DNA of 64,000 nucleotides from Opitutia bacterium. Lineage in GTDB: Bacteria > Verrucomicrobiota > Verrucomicrobiia > Opitutales > T3Sed10-336. Positions within the stretch are counted from its first letter, which is position 1, and each line of letters opens with the position of its first letter. The notes below the pieces were generated by a model. It had not been told where the DNA came from and searched no databases. It saw only the letters and a program-made list of their open reading frames with translations. The position numbers and the translations under genes are program-made. The stretch spans positions 1-64,000 of the forward strand of contig PXBO01000060.1 of the NCBI GenBank assembly GCA_003566885.1, read 5' to 3'. Positions 16,472 through 27,091 of this stretch are shown piece by piece.

Positions 16472-19400
16472 CTATTCGATTTCAAATCGGACGCGGTAGA
16501 ATCCCGAGGGAGCCTCCTCGCAAATCTCCAAGGTCCAGATTTCCACGAAGGGATCGGCGGCAGCCCTCTTGGCATGTCTTTCGACAACGTTCCATTGGTC
16601 GAGATCCGACGATTGTTCAATCACCGGCCGGGCATCGGAGGCCCACCTTGCCGTTTCGAAGGCAAGGACCACACAGTCCCCCTCACGGCGAAGCGCCGGC
16701 GCGCTTCCCCGGATATCTCCGCCCGGCAACAGACCTAAGGCATAGGCTATCAGGTTGGGAAGTCCTTCCCGGGTAATTCTCTCGATCGCCCTTTCGTCTC
16801 CGTCCAGACCGAGGGCGTCCGCCCACGCGTCGTAGGAAAGCACCACTGTTATCCGGACCGGATCGCTGACCGTGGTGCCAAAAGTATTCTGCAATTCCAC
16901 GTAATACTCCCCCGAATCCGAAAGCATAGCTTCGTCCAGGACAAGGATTCTGTCCGCCACACCCAGGAATCGTGAGTCTGTTATTTTATCGCCACCGTAA
17001 AACCAACGGAACCGGGCATTCTCAATTCCGTAGGCGTCGACGGAAACATGCAGAGGATCTCCCTCGTGAACCTCTATTTCCGAAGGCAGGCTGACGATGA
17101 CCGGAGCCGCTCCGACGATATTGACGGGAACAATCAGTATCGATCTCCCAAAAGCGTTAGCCGCCTCGACCACAATCTCATTTTTGCCGTGCCCGACGGG
17201 AGTTCCATGGATCCGTGCGGTTTCCGGGTCCAGTTCCAATCCATCGGGCAAACGGAGGGCCGAAAGCTCATGCCCGGATTGATCGGACATAATCGAATAG
17301 CTGAAAGCTTGCCCCATTTGACCGCTCGCCTCCCCGCTCGACAGAAGCTCGGGCGGACCGGAGAGCGTTCGGTACAGTATAATACCTTTCTCACCCACAG
17401 CGACGTATCCACTGGTGCTTCGAGTCGCCCCCCGAAGGTTTCCGGTAACGCCAGAGTAATCCTCCGTCCAGTATTCCGGGAAAACCGACCGCACGATGTA
17501 ACCCCCGTTCCCGACGGCCACGGGTTGCCCCCCCTCACTCAACCCAGTCATCCGCCCGGATTCTTCGAAATCAGGGCCGCGCCAGGTGACCCCGTCGGTT
17601 GACGAAATAATGCGGCTCCGAACCTCGAATTCCCGGTGAAGAACCGCATGATAACGCTCGCCGCCATATGCGATATCCGTGATATCCCAACCGGTCAGAG
17701 GAGGTTCGATCCCCCCGATGGACTCCCAGTCGAGTCCATTCTCAGCCCGATTCAGATTCCCCTGTCCGGATGAAAGGAATCCGTGCAGCCCCCACGTGAC
17801 GTTTCGTTGCCGGACCAACGCCTGAAATCCCTCCCTGACATTAGGTTCGCTGCCGTCAATCCTGGTGCGAATTTGTATCCCGTCCCCCACCATCACACAC
17901 CAATCGGGCCCGAATGTGATCCCCTCCAATGTTTTCTGAGAATAAGCGACAAGCTGCCATTCGATTCCACCAAGGGACTCGACAACCGCTCCGCCTTCTC
18001 CCACCGCGCGGAAATAACCGCCGCCGAAACCGATATCGTACAGGTCGTTTTCCGTGGGAGAATCCACTTCGTCCCATTGCAGGCCATCTTCCGAAGTCAC
18101 TATTGCGCCTCCTTCGCCGACCGCGACGTAACGGCCTTCTGCAAATATCACCGCATTGAGATGCCGATCCACCGGAGACGAGAGCTGCTCCCATCGGGCC
18201 GGTTCGATGTAAAGATCGATTTCCTTTGTTCGTTCCCCGTAAACATTGTCAAAGCCTACCGAAACACTGTAAGTACCGGGTTCCAAGGGAACACCTGAGA
18301 TAACGCTCGTTGAGGCATCGAAGGTGAACCCTTCCGGTAAACCCGTTATTGCGAGGGTACTGGAAAGATCCATTCCGTCGATTTCCACCTCGTGCTCGAA
18401 AGGTCGTCCCGCGCCGGCCAGGATGGCAGTCGGACCCAGAAACCTGGGAGGAGAGCCCGTTGCCGGGTAGATCTCAAGAGTCAGAGCGAACCGGGCCGAA
18501 ACCGTCTCATTATCGGCGGTCCGCACAGACGCTTCAAACGATCCTGCTTCCAAAGGCGTTCCGGAAATCAGGCCGCTTTCACCATCGACGGAAAGACCGG
18601 CAGGAAGGCCCTCAACCGTGACCGCCTCCAACGGCCGATCGGTTGTTATTTCATACGCCAAAGCTTCGCCAACGACCCCGTAGGTTTGGCGCTCGTTGGT
18701 GATCGAGATCGGCAAATCGTAGGAGGCGATCTGTACCGCATCTTTTTCCAGCACGACAAAAATCTCACCGTTCGTAGCGCCGCCGACAAAGTTCCGGCTT
18801 TGGGATCCATCGCTTTGGCTCAACCAAATCTCCCTCCAGTTCAAGCCGTCACTGGAATGCAGGACGATAGAAAAATTTCCCGTCGCGATAAATTCGTTTC
18901 CGGTCCAATACACGTGATTGAATATCATGTGACGCAATTCCGGAAAATCGCCGGGGGTTGGCATCTGATCCATCCAGAATACCGGTTCCCAGTCCAGGCC
19001 GTTGCTTGATCGAGCCAAACGCCCCAGCCGACCTGCAGCCAGAAAATAACCGTTTCCAAACGAGAGGGAGCGGGTTGAGATCATAAAATCCGCCGCCGAA
19101 TGAAAATCCCATTCCACGCCGTCTTCGGATACGGCGAAATTCTCGCTCGACTGCATGGAAACGAATACATCATTTCCATACGACAGGCCGTGGCTGGTGT
19201 GCTGATGAAAATGGGACATGGTTTCCGTCGTCCACTCCTGCCCATCCGACGAATGAAAAACGTAGGGGAAAGCAATCGCCACGATTTGTTCGCCCGTCCA
19301 ATGGAACGAGGTGATGGAAAATATACTCTGGTAGACCATGGACCATTCGATTCCGTCTTCCGCGGCGTAGATGCGAGATCCGGCAACGGCGAAAAACCGA

Positions 19401-22400
19401 TCGGCCGCAAAATGAACCTGCTCCAGGTTCGGATTCCCGGAAACCGATTCCACGGACCAATCGGTGCCATCCGAGGAGATCGCCACCTGTCCCGACGCTC
19501 CCACAGCAACGAAACGGTCATTTCCGTAAGCGATGCTGTTCATTTCCGCCGTCACCGGCAATTCCCGACGCTCCCAGTGCCAGTCATAAACATAAACGGG
19601 AAACTCGATCTCGGTTTTTCCAAAGAAATTTTCAACGGAAACACGTACGTCGTACCGTCCCGGGTCGCTAAGTGAGCCCTCGATCATTCCCGTGCCCGCA
19701 TCCAGCGATAGGCCTTCGGGAAGTTCGATCGCCGTATATTGCGTGTGGCCATCCGCATGATCCACGGTCAGGGAAAATTCGAAGTGTTCGCCCGTCCGAA
19801 CCACCCAATTGGTATTCGCGAGCACCGGCTCCGGTTCGGGACCCTCAGCCGGAAAAACGTGCATTTCCAATTCCCGAGGCTCCGAAACGCCGATTTCGTT
19901 CTCCGCGGAAATCTCGAAATGAAACGTTCCCGGTGCGGAGGGAGTTCCCGCGAGAACTCCGGTTTCGGGATCCAAGGCGAGGCCGGGAGGAAGCTCGCTC
20001 TCGACGTTGAATCGATCCGGTCCGTAATGGGCGACGAGGCCCCCTTCAAAGTGCCGCCCGACCTGTCCCGTAAACGAAACGTCCGGAAGAAAGGGCTTCC
20101 ATTCGCCTTTGGACGAGACAACACGCTGCCCGGATCCAACCGCCAGAAAGCGATTTGAGCCGGGATCCCAAGTCACGGCATTAACGGAGTCCTCGCTGCT
20201 ACGCTCCACCCAATGGACGCCGTCTTCGCTCGTGTACAGGAAACTTCCGGATGCTCCGACAAACTGATCCGCGGCATAAGCCAAATCGAGGAGGTAGGGA
20301 TTCGGAGATTCATTTTCGATCCATACCTCGCCGTCCGGCGACCAAAGGAGCGTCCCGTTCGCTCCGCCGACAAGATACCGGCCCGCTCCGTAAGCGACAC
20401 ATTGAAGGTCTTCGCCGGTGGGGGCCGTTTGCTTATGCCAGGACTCGCCGTCCGCCGAGGTCAGTATAAGTCCGTCGTCGCCCACGGCGACAAACCGGTC
20501 GCCGCCGTAGCGGATTCGGTTGGTCTCATACGCTTGATCCGTTTCAACGAATGTCCAGGACGTGCCGTCGGTCGAAGAAGCAAACCGGCCATGCCGGCCC
20601 GCCACAAGGTAGCGTCCGTTCCCAAAAGTGATTGAGGTCGCGGAGAAGGAATCGCCGAAAGAATCCGTCGTCCAATTCTCCGAGACGCCGTCCGCGCCAC
20701 TCGCAAAACGGTTGCCGGAAACCGCAATGAAACGCCCATCGCCGTGGACAATATCGTCATAGGTACTATGGTTCGGATCGGGCTCGATAAGTGTGGCGTC
20801 CCCGTCTTCGAAAATAAGTATGCGGCCGGAATGTCCCACGACGGCGGCTCGACTGGGACCGGCGGCGATCGCCCGGGCGAAAAAATCCGTTTCCGCGGCA
20901 GTCCGATTGAAGTCGGGGGCGTGAATGGTCAACTGAAAGGTTTCCGTCCGCAGGCCGTGGATGTGGTCGCGGTGGACCTCGACGATGAAATCCCCGGAAA
21001 CGGAAGGAATTCCGTATAGAATTCCCCGATACGGATCAAAATGAAGCCCTTCGGGCAATCCTTCGAATCGGTATTTCCGCAAGGGTTCGGAGGAAACGGG
21101 CAGTGAAACACGCAAGTTCCGCCACTGGCCCGCATTGAGGTGAATCGGCTCTTCGAGAATCGGCGGTGGATCACCTGCCGCCGGATATATCTTGAAACGC
21201 ATGGTGGTCGAATCCGAAGCCCGGCCCTCCTTCACCGCCCCGATGCCGGCTTCAAACTCACCCGCCATGGCAGGCATGCCGTAAATCTCCCCGGTGTTTT
21301 CGTCGAGATCCAATCCGGGAGGCAACCCGACCGCGAAAACGGATCCCTTTCCGAATGCGGAGCGAACTCGGGTTTGCATGGGTTTTCCGACCTGCCCCCG
21401 GGCAAGATGCGGAGCAACGGGAAGTAGCGTTTTGTCCGCCGGAAACGCCGTGAGGACATCCGGCGAACTTCCGGAACCGACCAGTTGCCCGTTCCCCGCC
21501 GCCACACGTGAAGGATCGACGAGGAAACGTGGCTTCAGCTTCGTCCACTGATAACCATCGACGGAGACGTGTACGTTACTGCGATTGGAATGAAGAATAA
21601 AGACCCCGTCGGAAAAATGAACCAAGACCGGAGATTCGCCGGAATCAAATGTTTCGGGCGAAGGGAGCACGGACCAATTCAGGGCATCGTGCGAAAGGGC
21701 CAGTCCGGATCGGTTCCACGCGATGAAGACTTCGTTTCCCGAAACAACGCTCCAGGCCCGTTCGATGTTTTCCGGTGCCCCCAACGTCCATTCGTCGGCC
21801 AGATTCGAGGACCAGGCCCGTCGATCATCGCCCGGAAAATAGTACCCGTCTCCGTACGAAACACGGCTCAGATCGCGGTCCGTCAGCGGCGGGAGTGTGT
21901 TCCAGATTTCGCCATCCGAAGAATGGGCCATCCAGCCGTCCGCTCCCACAGCCAAGTACCCCCCGCTTCCGAAAACGATGTCGAAAAGCCGCGGTTCGCC
22001 GGGAACCGTCCAGGCCTCCCAGATTTTGCCGTCTTCCGATACCAGGAATTCTCCGTCGCCGAAAAGGGCCAGAAACTTTCCGCCGGTGAACCGCACCCAC
22101 CAGGGGTTGGTCTCCCGCCCATGCGCGACCGTCGTCCAGGAGTGGCCGTCAGGCGATACGAAGAACTCACCGCGATTAGAGATGACGACGAACCGGTCGT
22201 TACCGAAAGCCACCGAATAAAAGTTCTCTCCTTCGAAACGGGTGGAAGACCAATCCTCCTTTTCCCGATGCGGCACGATCAGATAAGTGGATTCCTCGCT
22301 CGATCCGGCGGCGTTTGTGGCGATCAATTGGAGCGGATAGACGCCGGGTTCGGACAGCCTGCCTCTCAAGTCGGCAACGGACGAACCACCCCCGTCGAGG

Positions 22401-24310
22401 TGGACATCGAGATAAACTCCCTCCGGAAGTCCATTCGCCTGCCAGTCCGTGACCGGAAGGTCGGAGTCCGCCGATAGGCGCATACCGGAAAACTCCCCGG
22501 CTTCGAATGCAATCAGCCGGTGCACGATTTCCGGAGGCCGGGCGTCAGCCGGTTCGACAATCTGAATCCGAAACGGGGTGGGGTCGGTCAGACGGCCGCC
22601 CACCATTGCGGCCATGACGATTTCGTGAACCCCTGTCTCCTGCGGGATCCCCTCCAGAACCCCGGATTCCGCGTCGAGGGTCAGACCATCGGGTAAGCCG
22701 AAGCCAAAAAACTTGTCCGCTTCGGCGTCCTCGGCCAAAGGCATTTCATGAGAAACCGGTTCACCCAGGATCAAGCCGATGCTCGGTTGAGGCAAAAACC
22801 CGGGCCCCCACGTTCCCGTATGTCGCAGGACAATCCCCTCCTCTCCGGTCAAAATAAGGGTATCATCGCCAGCGGCACTGCTCAAAACGTCGAGAGCCAT
22901 GCCGGCGTTCTGTCGGGTCCAGGATTCTCCGTCGATGCTGCTCAGGATCGTTCCGTCCTCCGTCACCGCAATGAATCTTCCCTGTCCATGGGCAAGATGC
23001 CGAAAGTCATCGGCTGTCACCGCAGGCCGGCGTTCCCAGGCGAGGGCATCGGAAGACACCCAGATTCGCCCCTGTCGTCCACCAACCATGAAACGGCCTC
23101 CGCCCGCGGCGAGGGATTGGGTATGATCATAGGACCCCGGCCAATCGGCCTCCGTCCAGGGACCACGCGGGTCGATCGCACGGGCGGCCCGATTCTCCGA
23201 ACCCACGGCAAAGAAATAACCATCGCCAAAACCCACCTCCGCGGCCCCATCGATCGGGCGGTCGTGGTTGCTCCATTCGATGCCATTCTCCGATACTTCG
23301 AATCGAATGTCCCAAGAAGCCGCCGGGTGAGGTCGCGCGAAAAAACCGTTGCCGAAAACCAATTGGCTCAACTGCCCGCCAGTCACCGATTCGTGACGCC
23401 GGGTCCACACTTTTCCGTCGACCGAGGTGTAGGATATTCCGTCCATTCCCTGCGCGACAAAAGTACCATTCCCATAAGCCGAAGAATAGAAACGGCGATG
23501 CTCGGATTGGGGAGTGCGCACATTCCAGGATTGGCCCTCATCGGACGACGAAAGGATCAAGGGGCTAATAGAGCCGAAGCTTCCTGCTTGCTGCCACCCC
23601 GCGATCACAAACCTCCCCCCGCCGAACGTGGCGCCGGCCAAGCGATGGGACGAGTCCGTTTGAATCCTTTCCCAAACCCGATGCAATATCACCAGAGGAA
23701 ACGAAACCGAAGCCTTTCCGTAGAGATTCGTCCCTTCCACCGTAAGCACATGGAATCCCGGTTCGACCGGTTGTCCGGAGAGGAGCAATCCCGCCTCCGG
23801 TAACCACTGATGGGAAAATCCATTTGGCAGGCCCGAAACCTTGAACGTCGATCCCGCGTGAGCGCCTTGGACTGGAATCGTGAGAGAGCAGATCTCATCC
23901 ACGTAGGCAATGGCCGGAATTGGTGCCCGTATTTCCGCAGGATTACCCGTCGCCGGATAAATTCTCAGAGTCAGATCCACCGGCGCGGACGTCCCGTTTT
24001 CGTTGACAGCGCCAATCCGCACGAGATGCTGGCCCGCCGCGACCGGTGTACCTGCTATCTCCCCATTCTCCGGGTCCAGGACGACACCGGGCGGCAACGG
24101 GGCCGCAGTATAGTATTGGACCGGTCCTTCCGCCTCAAGGTGGAACGAAAAGTGCGCTCGAGCGCGAACTTCAACCAGTTGTCCGGCATCCAGCACCGGA
24201 GGTACCCCGTCCTGCGCGTTGAGCGAAAAAAAACCGCAAAGAAAAACAGGGATTGGGGCGCACCAGACCCGCATGACGGCGCACGAACAAAACGGGGGAG
24301 ATAAACGCAT
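16472..24310 (-). CDS. Giant exported repeat protein: putative Ig (He_PIG-like) pairs alternating with YCF48/BNR-like propellers, then Ig-like and C-terminal module
   Basis: 2612 aa; 11 copies of a '.LP.GL.LD..(T/S)G.(I/L).G.P...G' motif and dozens of 'FGNGRF(V/L)A.G..G....S.DG..W' units; C-terminal ...EGLPNLIAYALGLLPGGD... Confidence 0.85.
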   Translation of the reverse strand: MRLSPPFCSCAVMRVWCAPIPVFLCGFFSLNAQDGVPPVLDAGQLVEVRARAHFSFHLEAEGPVQYYTAAPLPPGVVLDPENGEIAGTPVAAGQHLVRIGAVNENGTSAPVDLTLRIYPATGNPAEIRAPIPAIAYVDEICSLTIPVQGAHAGSTFKVSGLPNGFSHQWLPEAGLLLSGQPVEPGFHVLTVEGTNLYGKASVSFPLVILHRVWERIQTDSSHRLAGATFGGGRFVIAGWQQAGSFGSISPLILSSSDEGQSWNVRTPQSEHRRFYSSAYGNGTFVAQGMDGISYTSVDGKVWTRRHESVTGGQLSQLVFGNGFFARPHPAASWDIRFEVSENGIEWSNHDRPIDGAAEVGFGDGYFFAVGSENRAARAIDPRGPWTEADWPGSYDHTQSLAAGGGRFMVGGRQGRIWVSSDALAWERRPAVTADDFRHLAHGQGRFIAVTEDGTILSSIDGESWTRQNAGMALDVLSSAAGDDTLILTGEEGIVLRHTGTWGPGFLPQPSIGLILGEPVSHEMPLAEDAEADKFFGFGLPDGLTLDAESGVLEGIPQETGVHEIVMAAMVGGRLTDPTPFRIQIVEPADARPPEIVHRLIAFEAGEFSGMRLSADSDLPVTDWQANGLPEGVYLDVHLDGGGSSVADLRGRLSEPGVYPLQLIATNAAGSSEESTYLIVPHREKEDWSSTRFEGENFYSVAFGNDRFVVISNRGEFFVSPDGHSWTTVAHGRETNPWWVRFTGGKFLALFGDGEFLVSEDGKIWEAWTVPGEPRLFDIVFGSGGYLAVGADGWMAHSSDGEIWNTLPPLTDRDLSRVSYGDGYYFPGDDRRAWSSNLADEWTLGAPENIERAWSVVSGNEVFIAWNRSGLALSHDALNWSVLPSPETFDSGESPVLVHFSDGVFILHSNRSNVHVSVDGYQWTKLKPRFLVDPSRVAAGNGQLVGSGSSPDVLTAFPADKTLLPVAPHLARGQVGKPMQTRVRSAFGKGSVFAVGLPPGLDLDENTGEIYGMPAMAGEFEAGIGAVKEGRASDSTTMRFKIYPAAGDPPPILEEPIHLNAGQWRNLRVSLPVSSEPLRKYRFEGLPEGLHFDPYRGILYGIPSVSGDFIVEVHRDHIHGLRTETFQLTIHAPDFNRTAAETDFFARAIAAGPSRAAVVGHSGRILIFEDGDATLIEPDPNHSTYDDIVHGDGRFIAVSGNRFASGADGVSENWTTDSFGDSFSATSITFGNGRYLVAGRHGRFASSTDGTSWTFVETDQAYETNRIRYGGDRFVAVGDDGLILTSADGESWHKQTAPTGEDLQCVAYGAGRYLVGGANGTLLWSPDGEVWIENESPNPYLLDLAYAADQFVGASGSFLYTSEDGVHWVERSSEDSVNAVTWDPGSNRFLAVGSGQRVVSSKGEWKPFLPDVSFTGQVGRHFEGGLVAHYGPDRFNVESELPPGLALDPETGVLAGTPSAPGTFHFEISAENEIGVSEPRELEMHVFPAEGPEPEPVLANTNWVVRTGEHFEFSLTVDHADGHTQYTAIELPEGLSLDAGTGMIEGSLSDPGRYDVRVSVENFFGKTEIEFPVYVYDWHWERRELPVTAEMNSIAYGNDRFVAVGASGQVAISSDGTDWSVESVSGNPNLEQVHFAADRFFAVAGSRIYAAEDGIEWSMVYQSIFSITSFHWTGEQIVAIAFPYVFHSSDGQEWTTETMSHFHQHTSHGLSYGNDVFVSMQSSENFAVSEDGVEWDFHSAADFMISTRSLSFGNGYFLAAGRLGRLARSSNGLDWEPVFWMDQMPTPGDFPELRHMIFNHVYWTGNEFIATGNFSIVLHSSDGLNWREIWLSQSDGSQSRNFVGGATNGEIFVVLEKDAVQIASYDLPISITNERQTYGVVGEALAYEITTDRPLEAVTVEGLPAGLSVDGESGLISGTPLEAGSFEASVRTADNETVSARFALTLEIYPATGSPPRFLGPTAILAGAGRPFEHEVEIDGMDLSSTLAITGLPEGFTFDASTSVISGVPLEPGTYSVSVGFDNVYGERTKEIDLYIEPARWEQLSSPVDRHLNAVIFAEGRYVAVGEGGAIVTSEDGLQWDEVDSPTENDLYDIGFGGGYFRAVGEGGAVVESLGGIEWQLVAYSQKTLEGITFGPDWCVMVGDGIQIRTRIDGSEPNVREGFQALVRQRNVTWGLHGFLSSGQGNLNRAENGLDWESIGGIEPPLTGWDITDIAYGGERYHAVLHREFEVRSRIISSTDGVTWRGPDFEESGRMTGLSEGGQPVAVGNGGYIVRSVFPEYWTEDYSGVTGNLRGATRSTSGYVAVGEKGIILYRTLSGPPELLSSGEASGQMGQAFSYSIMSDQSGHELSALRLPDGLELDPETARIHGTPVGHGKNEIVVEAANAFGRSILIVPVNIVGAAPVIVSLPSEIEVHEGDPLHVSVDAYGIENARFRWFYGGDKITDSRFLGVADRILVLDEAMLSDSGEYYVELQNTFGTTVSDPVRITVVLSYDAWADALGLDGDERAIERITREGLPNLIAYALGLLPGGDIRGSAPALRREGDCVVLAFETARWASDARPVIEQSSDLDQWNVVERHAKRAAADPFVEIWTLEICEEAPSGFYRVRFEIE

Positions 24311-24451
24311 AAGAGCAGCTGTTCCAAAGGATTAATTGGGAAAGGTTTATTATCGAAAAACCCGCAAGGACGAAAGTCAAGCAGTTCCATCTGTTCAAGT
24401 GAAGAGTCGACGGATGAGGCGTTTTTTGCGATTTCTGCCCGGACAAGCCCA

Positions 24452-25114
24452 ATGAGAAATTTCCGCGCAGTGATTTTTGATATGGACGGTCTGCTCCTGG
24501 ACACAGAGCGGCTGGCGTTGTTGACGTTTAACGAAACCTGCACCGAGTTCGGGATCGGAGAGCGGACGGAGGTGTTCATCAAGCTTATCGGCTTGAATCA
24601 GGCCCTCGGCGACGAGGTTCTCCGAAATGAGCTAAACGGCGTCGTGGACACGAAGGATTTCGGCGTGGTTTGGGAAGGGAAATACGAAGCGTTGACAACC
24701 CGAGAGCCCGTTCCGTTAAAGGCCGGGGTTCCGGAACTGTTATCCCACCTGAAGCGGACGGAAGTGCCCGCGGCGGTGGCCACGTCCACAGAATCCTACA
24801 TCGCGAAGGATAAGCTGCGGAACGCGGGAATCTTCGGTTACTTCGATTTCATAGTCGGCGGAGATCAGGTTCACAAAGGCAAACCCGATCCGGAAATCTT
24901 CCTGAAGGCCGCTTCCGGATTGGGCGTGGAGCCACAAGACTGCATTGCGGTCGAAGATTCGGAAAACGGCGTGCGGGCAGCGGTCGCGGCGGGCATGACG
25001 GTTCTCCAGGTGCCCGACCTGGTCCCGCCCTCGCCGGAGCTCTTACGCCTCGGTCATACCGTCTTGACCGATCTACACCAAGTCCTCGAGCTGCTCTCGG
25101 CAACACGCGCCTAA
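24452..25114 (+). CDS. HAD-superfamily hydrolase (beta-phosphoglucomutase-like)
   Basis: VIFDMDGLLLDTERLAL...GKPDPEIFLKAASGLGVEPQDCIAVEDSENGVRAAVAAGM. Confidence 0.92.
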   Translation: MRNFRAVIFDMDGLLLDTERLALLTFNETCTEFGIGERTEVFIKLIGLNQALGDEVLRNELNGVVDTKDFGVVWEGKYEALTTREPVPLKAGVPELLSHLKRTEVPAAVATSTESYIAKDKLRNAGIFGYFDFIVGGDQVHKGKPDPEIFLKAASGLGVEPQDCIAVEDSENGVRAAVAAGMTVLQVPDLVPPSPELLRLGHTVLTDLHQVLELLSATRA

Positions 25115-25704
25115 GTAACGGGTTCCCGGTTTTTCACCGGCTCCAACGCCCGCCGGTGGGGAGAAGCGGCTTCACTGAAAGGGAGGGCCGCAATACCGGC
25201 CCGTCGCATGGAGCTGCGCAGGGAATGAGCCAGGGCGTGACTGTAGGCGCGCTGGTAAAACACGAGGGACTCGTCGTACTCCGGAAGAATGTCTTCCATG
25301 GTCTCCGCATTTTGGATACGTTCGTCGAACTGCCTGCGCTTGTTTTCGATATAATCCATCAAGGCGGCATCTTCGCTCGCATCTTCGGAAAGTTTCAGCG
25401 TCCAGGTCATATCGCGATGCAACTGGCACTCTCCGACCACCTTTCCGGATACCGTGGTGTCCCACTGGTGCGGCGCCACCAGCGACAGCCAGAATCGGTC
25501 ATGTTTTTGATACAGCGTGTAGGTCTTTCCGGGTACGGGACGGAACTTGAAATCGCTTTGCAAGATAAACAGCGACGTGAAAAGTTCCACCGAGATCTGG
25601 TCGATCTCCTTCGGCGGGGCATGGTCAACGGCCCGCTTTCCTTCCGCGAGGACGGAAAGGATCGGGACGAGTCCCTTTCCTTGTGGATTCGGATTCGCGG
25701 ACAT
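25111..25704 (-). CDS. DUF2452-like conserved protein
   Basis: GLVPILSVLAEGKRAVDHAPPKEIDQISVELFTSLFILQSDFKFRPVPGKTYTLYQK...; start overlaps upstream stop (ATGA). Confidence 0.65.
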   Translation of the reverse strand: MSANPNPQGKGLVPILSVLAEGKRAVDHAPPKEIDQISVELFTSLFILQSDFKFRPVPGKTYTLYQKHDRFWLSLVAPHQWDTTVSGKVVGECQLHRDMTWTLKLSEDASEDAALMDYIENKRRQFDERIQNAETMEDILPEYDESLVFYQRAYSHALAHSLRSSMRRAGIAALPFSEAASPHRRALEPVKNREPVT

Positions 25705-26717
25705 CAGCCAAGCGTAATCACCACTTTGCCAAAATGAGCGCCGCTTTCGAGGTAGGCGTAGGCATTCAAGGCTTCCTCGAAGGGAAAGACCCGGTCGATC
25801 TGCGGTTGCATTTGGCGGAGGCCGATCGCCCGGTTCATGTCCTCGAACATCTCCCGGCTGCCGACAAAAATCCCGTGCACCTCGGCCAGCTTACCGATCA
25901 TCAGCCCCAACGGCGCCTCCACGTTAAACCCGCTCACGCCGCCCACCACATGGACGTTTCCGTTCAGCGCGAGGCACTTCAGCGACTTGGCAAAGGTTTC
26001 GGCGCCGCCAACCTCCAAAGCCTGCTGCACCCCGGCCCCCCCGGTCAGCCGCAGCACCTCCTTTTCCCAATCGGGGGTCTGACGGTAATTGATGCCGAAA
26101 TCCGCTCCCAGCTCCCTGGCTCGCGCCAGCTTCTCGTCGCTGCCCGAGGTAATAATCACCCGCGCCCCGTGCATTTTGGCGAACTGCAGTCCGAAGATCG
26201 ATACCCCGCCGGTGCCCAGCAGCAACACGGTCTGTCCGGCATGCACCCTTCCCCGGAAAACCAGCGCCTGCCACGCGGTCAAGGCCGCGCAAGGCAGGGT
26301 GGCCGCCTCCTCGTAACTGAGGTGGTCGGGAACCGCCACCAACCCCGCCTCGTTCAGCGTCACCCGTTCCGCCAGCATTCCGTCGCGAGCGCCGCCCAAG
26401 GCACTGCCTGCGGTTTCGGGTGGGGCCGGCCCGCTTTTCCACTCCTGAAAAAAGGTCGCCGCCACCCGGTCCCCGGGTTTCCAGCGAGTAACGCCCTCCC
26501 CGACGGCAACCACATCGCCGGCGCCGTCCGAAAGGGGAATCACCGGGTAATTGGCTCCGCGGGCGTAATTTCCCTGGAAAATCATCAGATCCCGGAAATT
26601 CAGGGAGGTGGCCCGCACCCGCACCACCACCTCTCCGGCGGCCGGCGTCGGATCCGGCAGATCGACGAGCGTCAAACGAGGTGTTTCCTTTTCCAATACA
26701 AGCTGATAGGCCTTCAT
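25704..26717 (-). CDS. Zinc-type/quinone-oxidoreductase MDR family alcohol dehydrogenase
   Basis: LSDGAGDVVAVGEGVTRWKPGDRV...AGQTVLLLGTGGVSIFGLQFAKMHGARVIITSGSDEKLARARELGAD. Confidence 0.9.
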   Translation of the reverse strand: MKAYQLVLEKETPRLTLVDLPDPTPAAGEVVVRVRATSLNFRDLMIFQGNYARGANYPVIPLSDGAGDVVAVGEGVTRWKPGDRVAATFFQEWKSGPAPPETAGSALGGARDGMLAERVTLNEAGLVAVPDHLSYEEAATLPCAALTAWQALVFRGRVHAGQTVLLLGTGGVSIFGLQFAKMHGARVIITSGSDEKLARARELGADFGINYRQTPDWEKEVLRLTGGAGVQQALEVGGAETFAKSLKCLALNGNVHVVGGVSGFNVEAPLGLMIGKLAEVHGIFVGSREMFEDMNRAIGLRQMQPQIDRVFPFEEALNAYAYLESGAHFGKVVITLG

Positions 26718-26854
26718 AAATCGCTTCCTTTCGGATTACTGATCGACAGGAATAGAGGTTCCAGAAATGAGTATCGACCTCGGGCCGCAACTCGTCAAAC
26801 CCCGACCAAAGCCGGATTCGTCCGGGTCGGCCTGAATTACGGTATACTTTGCGT

Positions 26855-26981
26855 CATCAAGTTTCGGAAAACCATTGCCTGCCTTGGCGCACCCCGATGT
26901 GGCATCCGTGCTTTCGCGGGCCTGCGTCAGAGAGGGCGTTCGCAAGCGAGCACGCCACATAGGGATTCCGAAAACTTGATG
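26855..26981. repeat. Inverted-repeat-bounded element containing R2 copy 2
   Basis: CATCAAGTTTCGGAA (26855-26869) and TTCCGAAAACTTGATG (26966-26981), inverted with a one-base indel; GGCGTTCGCAAGCGAGCACGCCAC inside at 26935-26958. Confidence 0.65.
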
Positions 26982-27010
26982 AGGGGAGTATAACGTGCGC
27001 CAAAAGCAGA

Positions 27011-27042
27011 GCGGGCAGTCTCCCCAATGAGAGACTGCCCGC
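27011..27042 (-). terminator. Strong hairpin, probable terminator for 27092-27874
   Basis: GCGGGCAGTCTC-CCCAATGA-GAGACTGCCCGC, 12-bp perfect stem, 50 bp past the stop; weak T tract on minus strand. Confidence 0.6.
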
Positions 27043-27091
27043 GAAAAAGCGCCTGATTCGGGCGCTATCCCGGCTGGATCGGATTACAGCT

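Noticed and set aside
16472-24310. Repetitive spacing considered as a CRISPR-like or tandem DNA repeat
   Set aside because: The periodicity is at protein level (propeller strands and Ig motifs); the nucleotide units are divergent and in frame.
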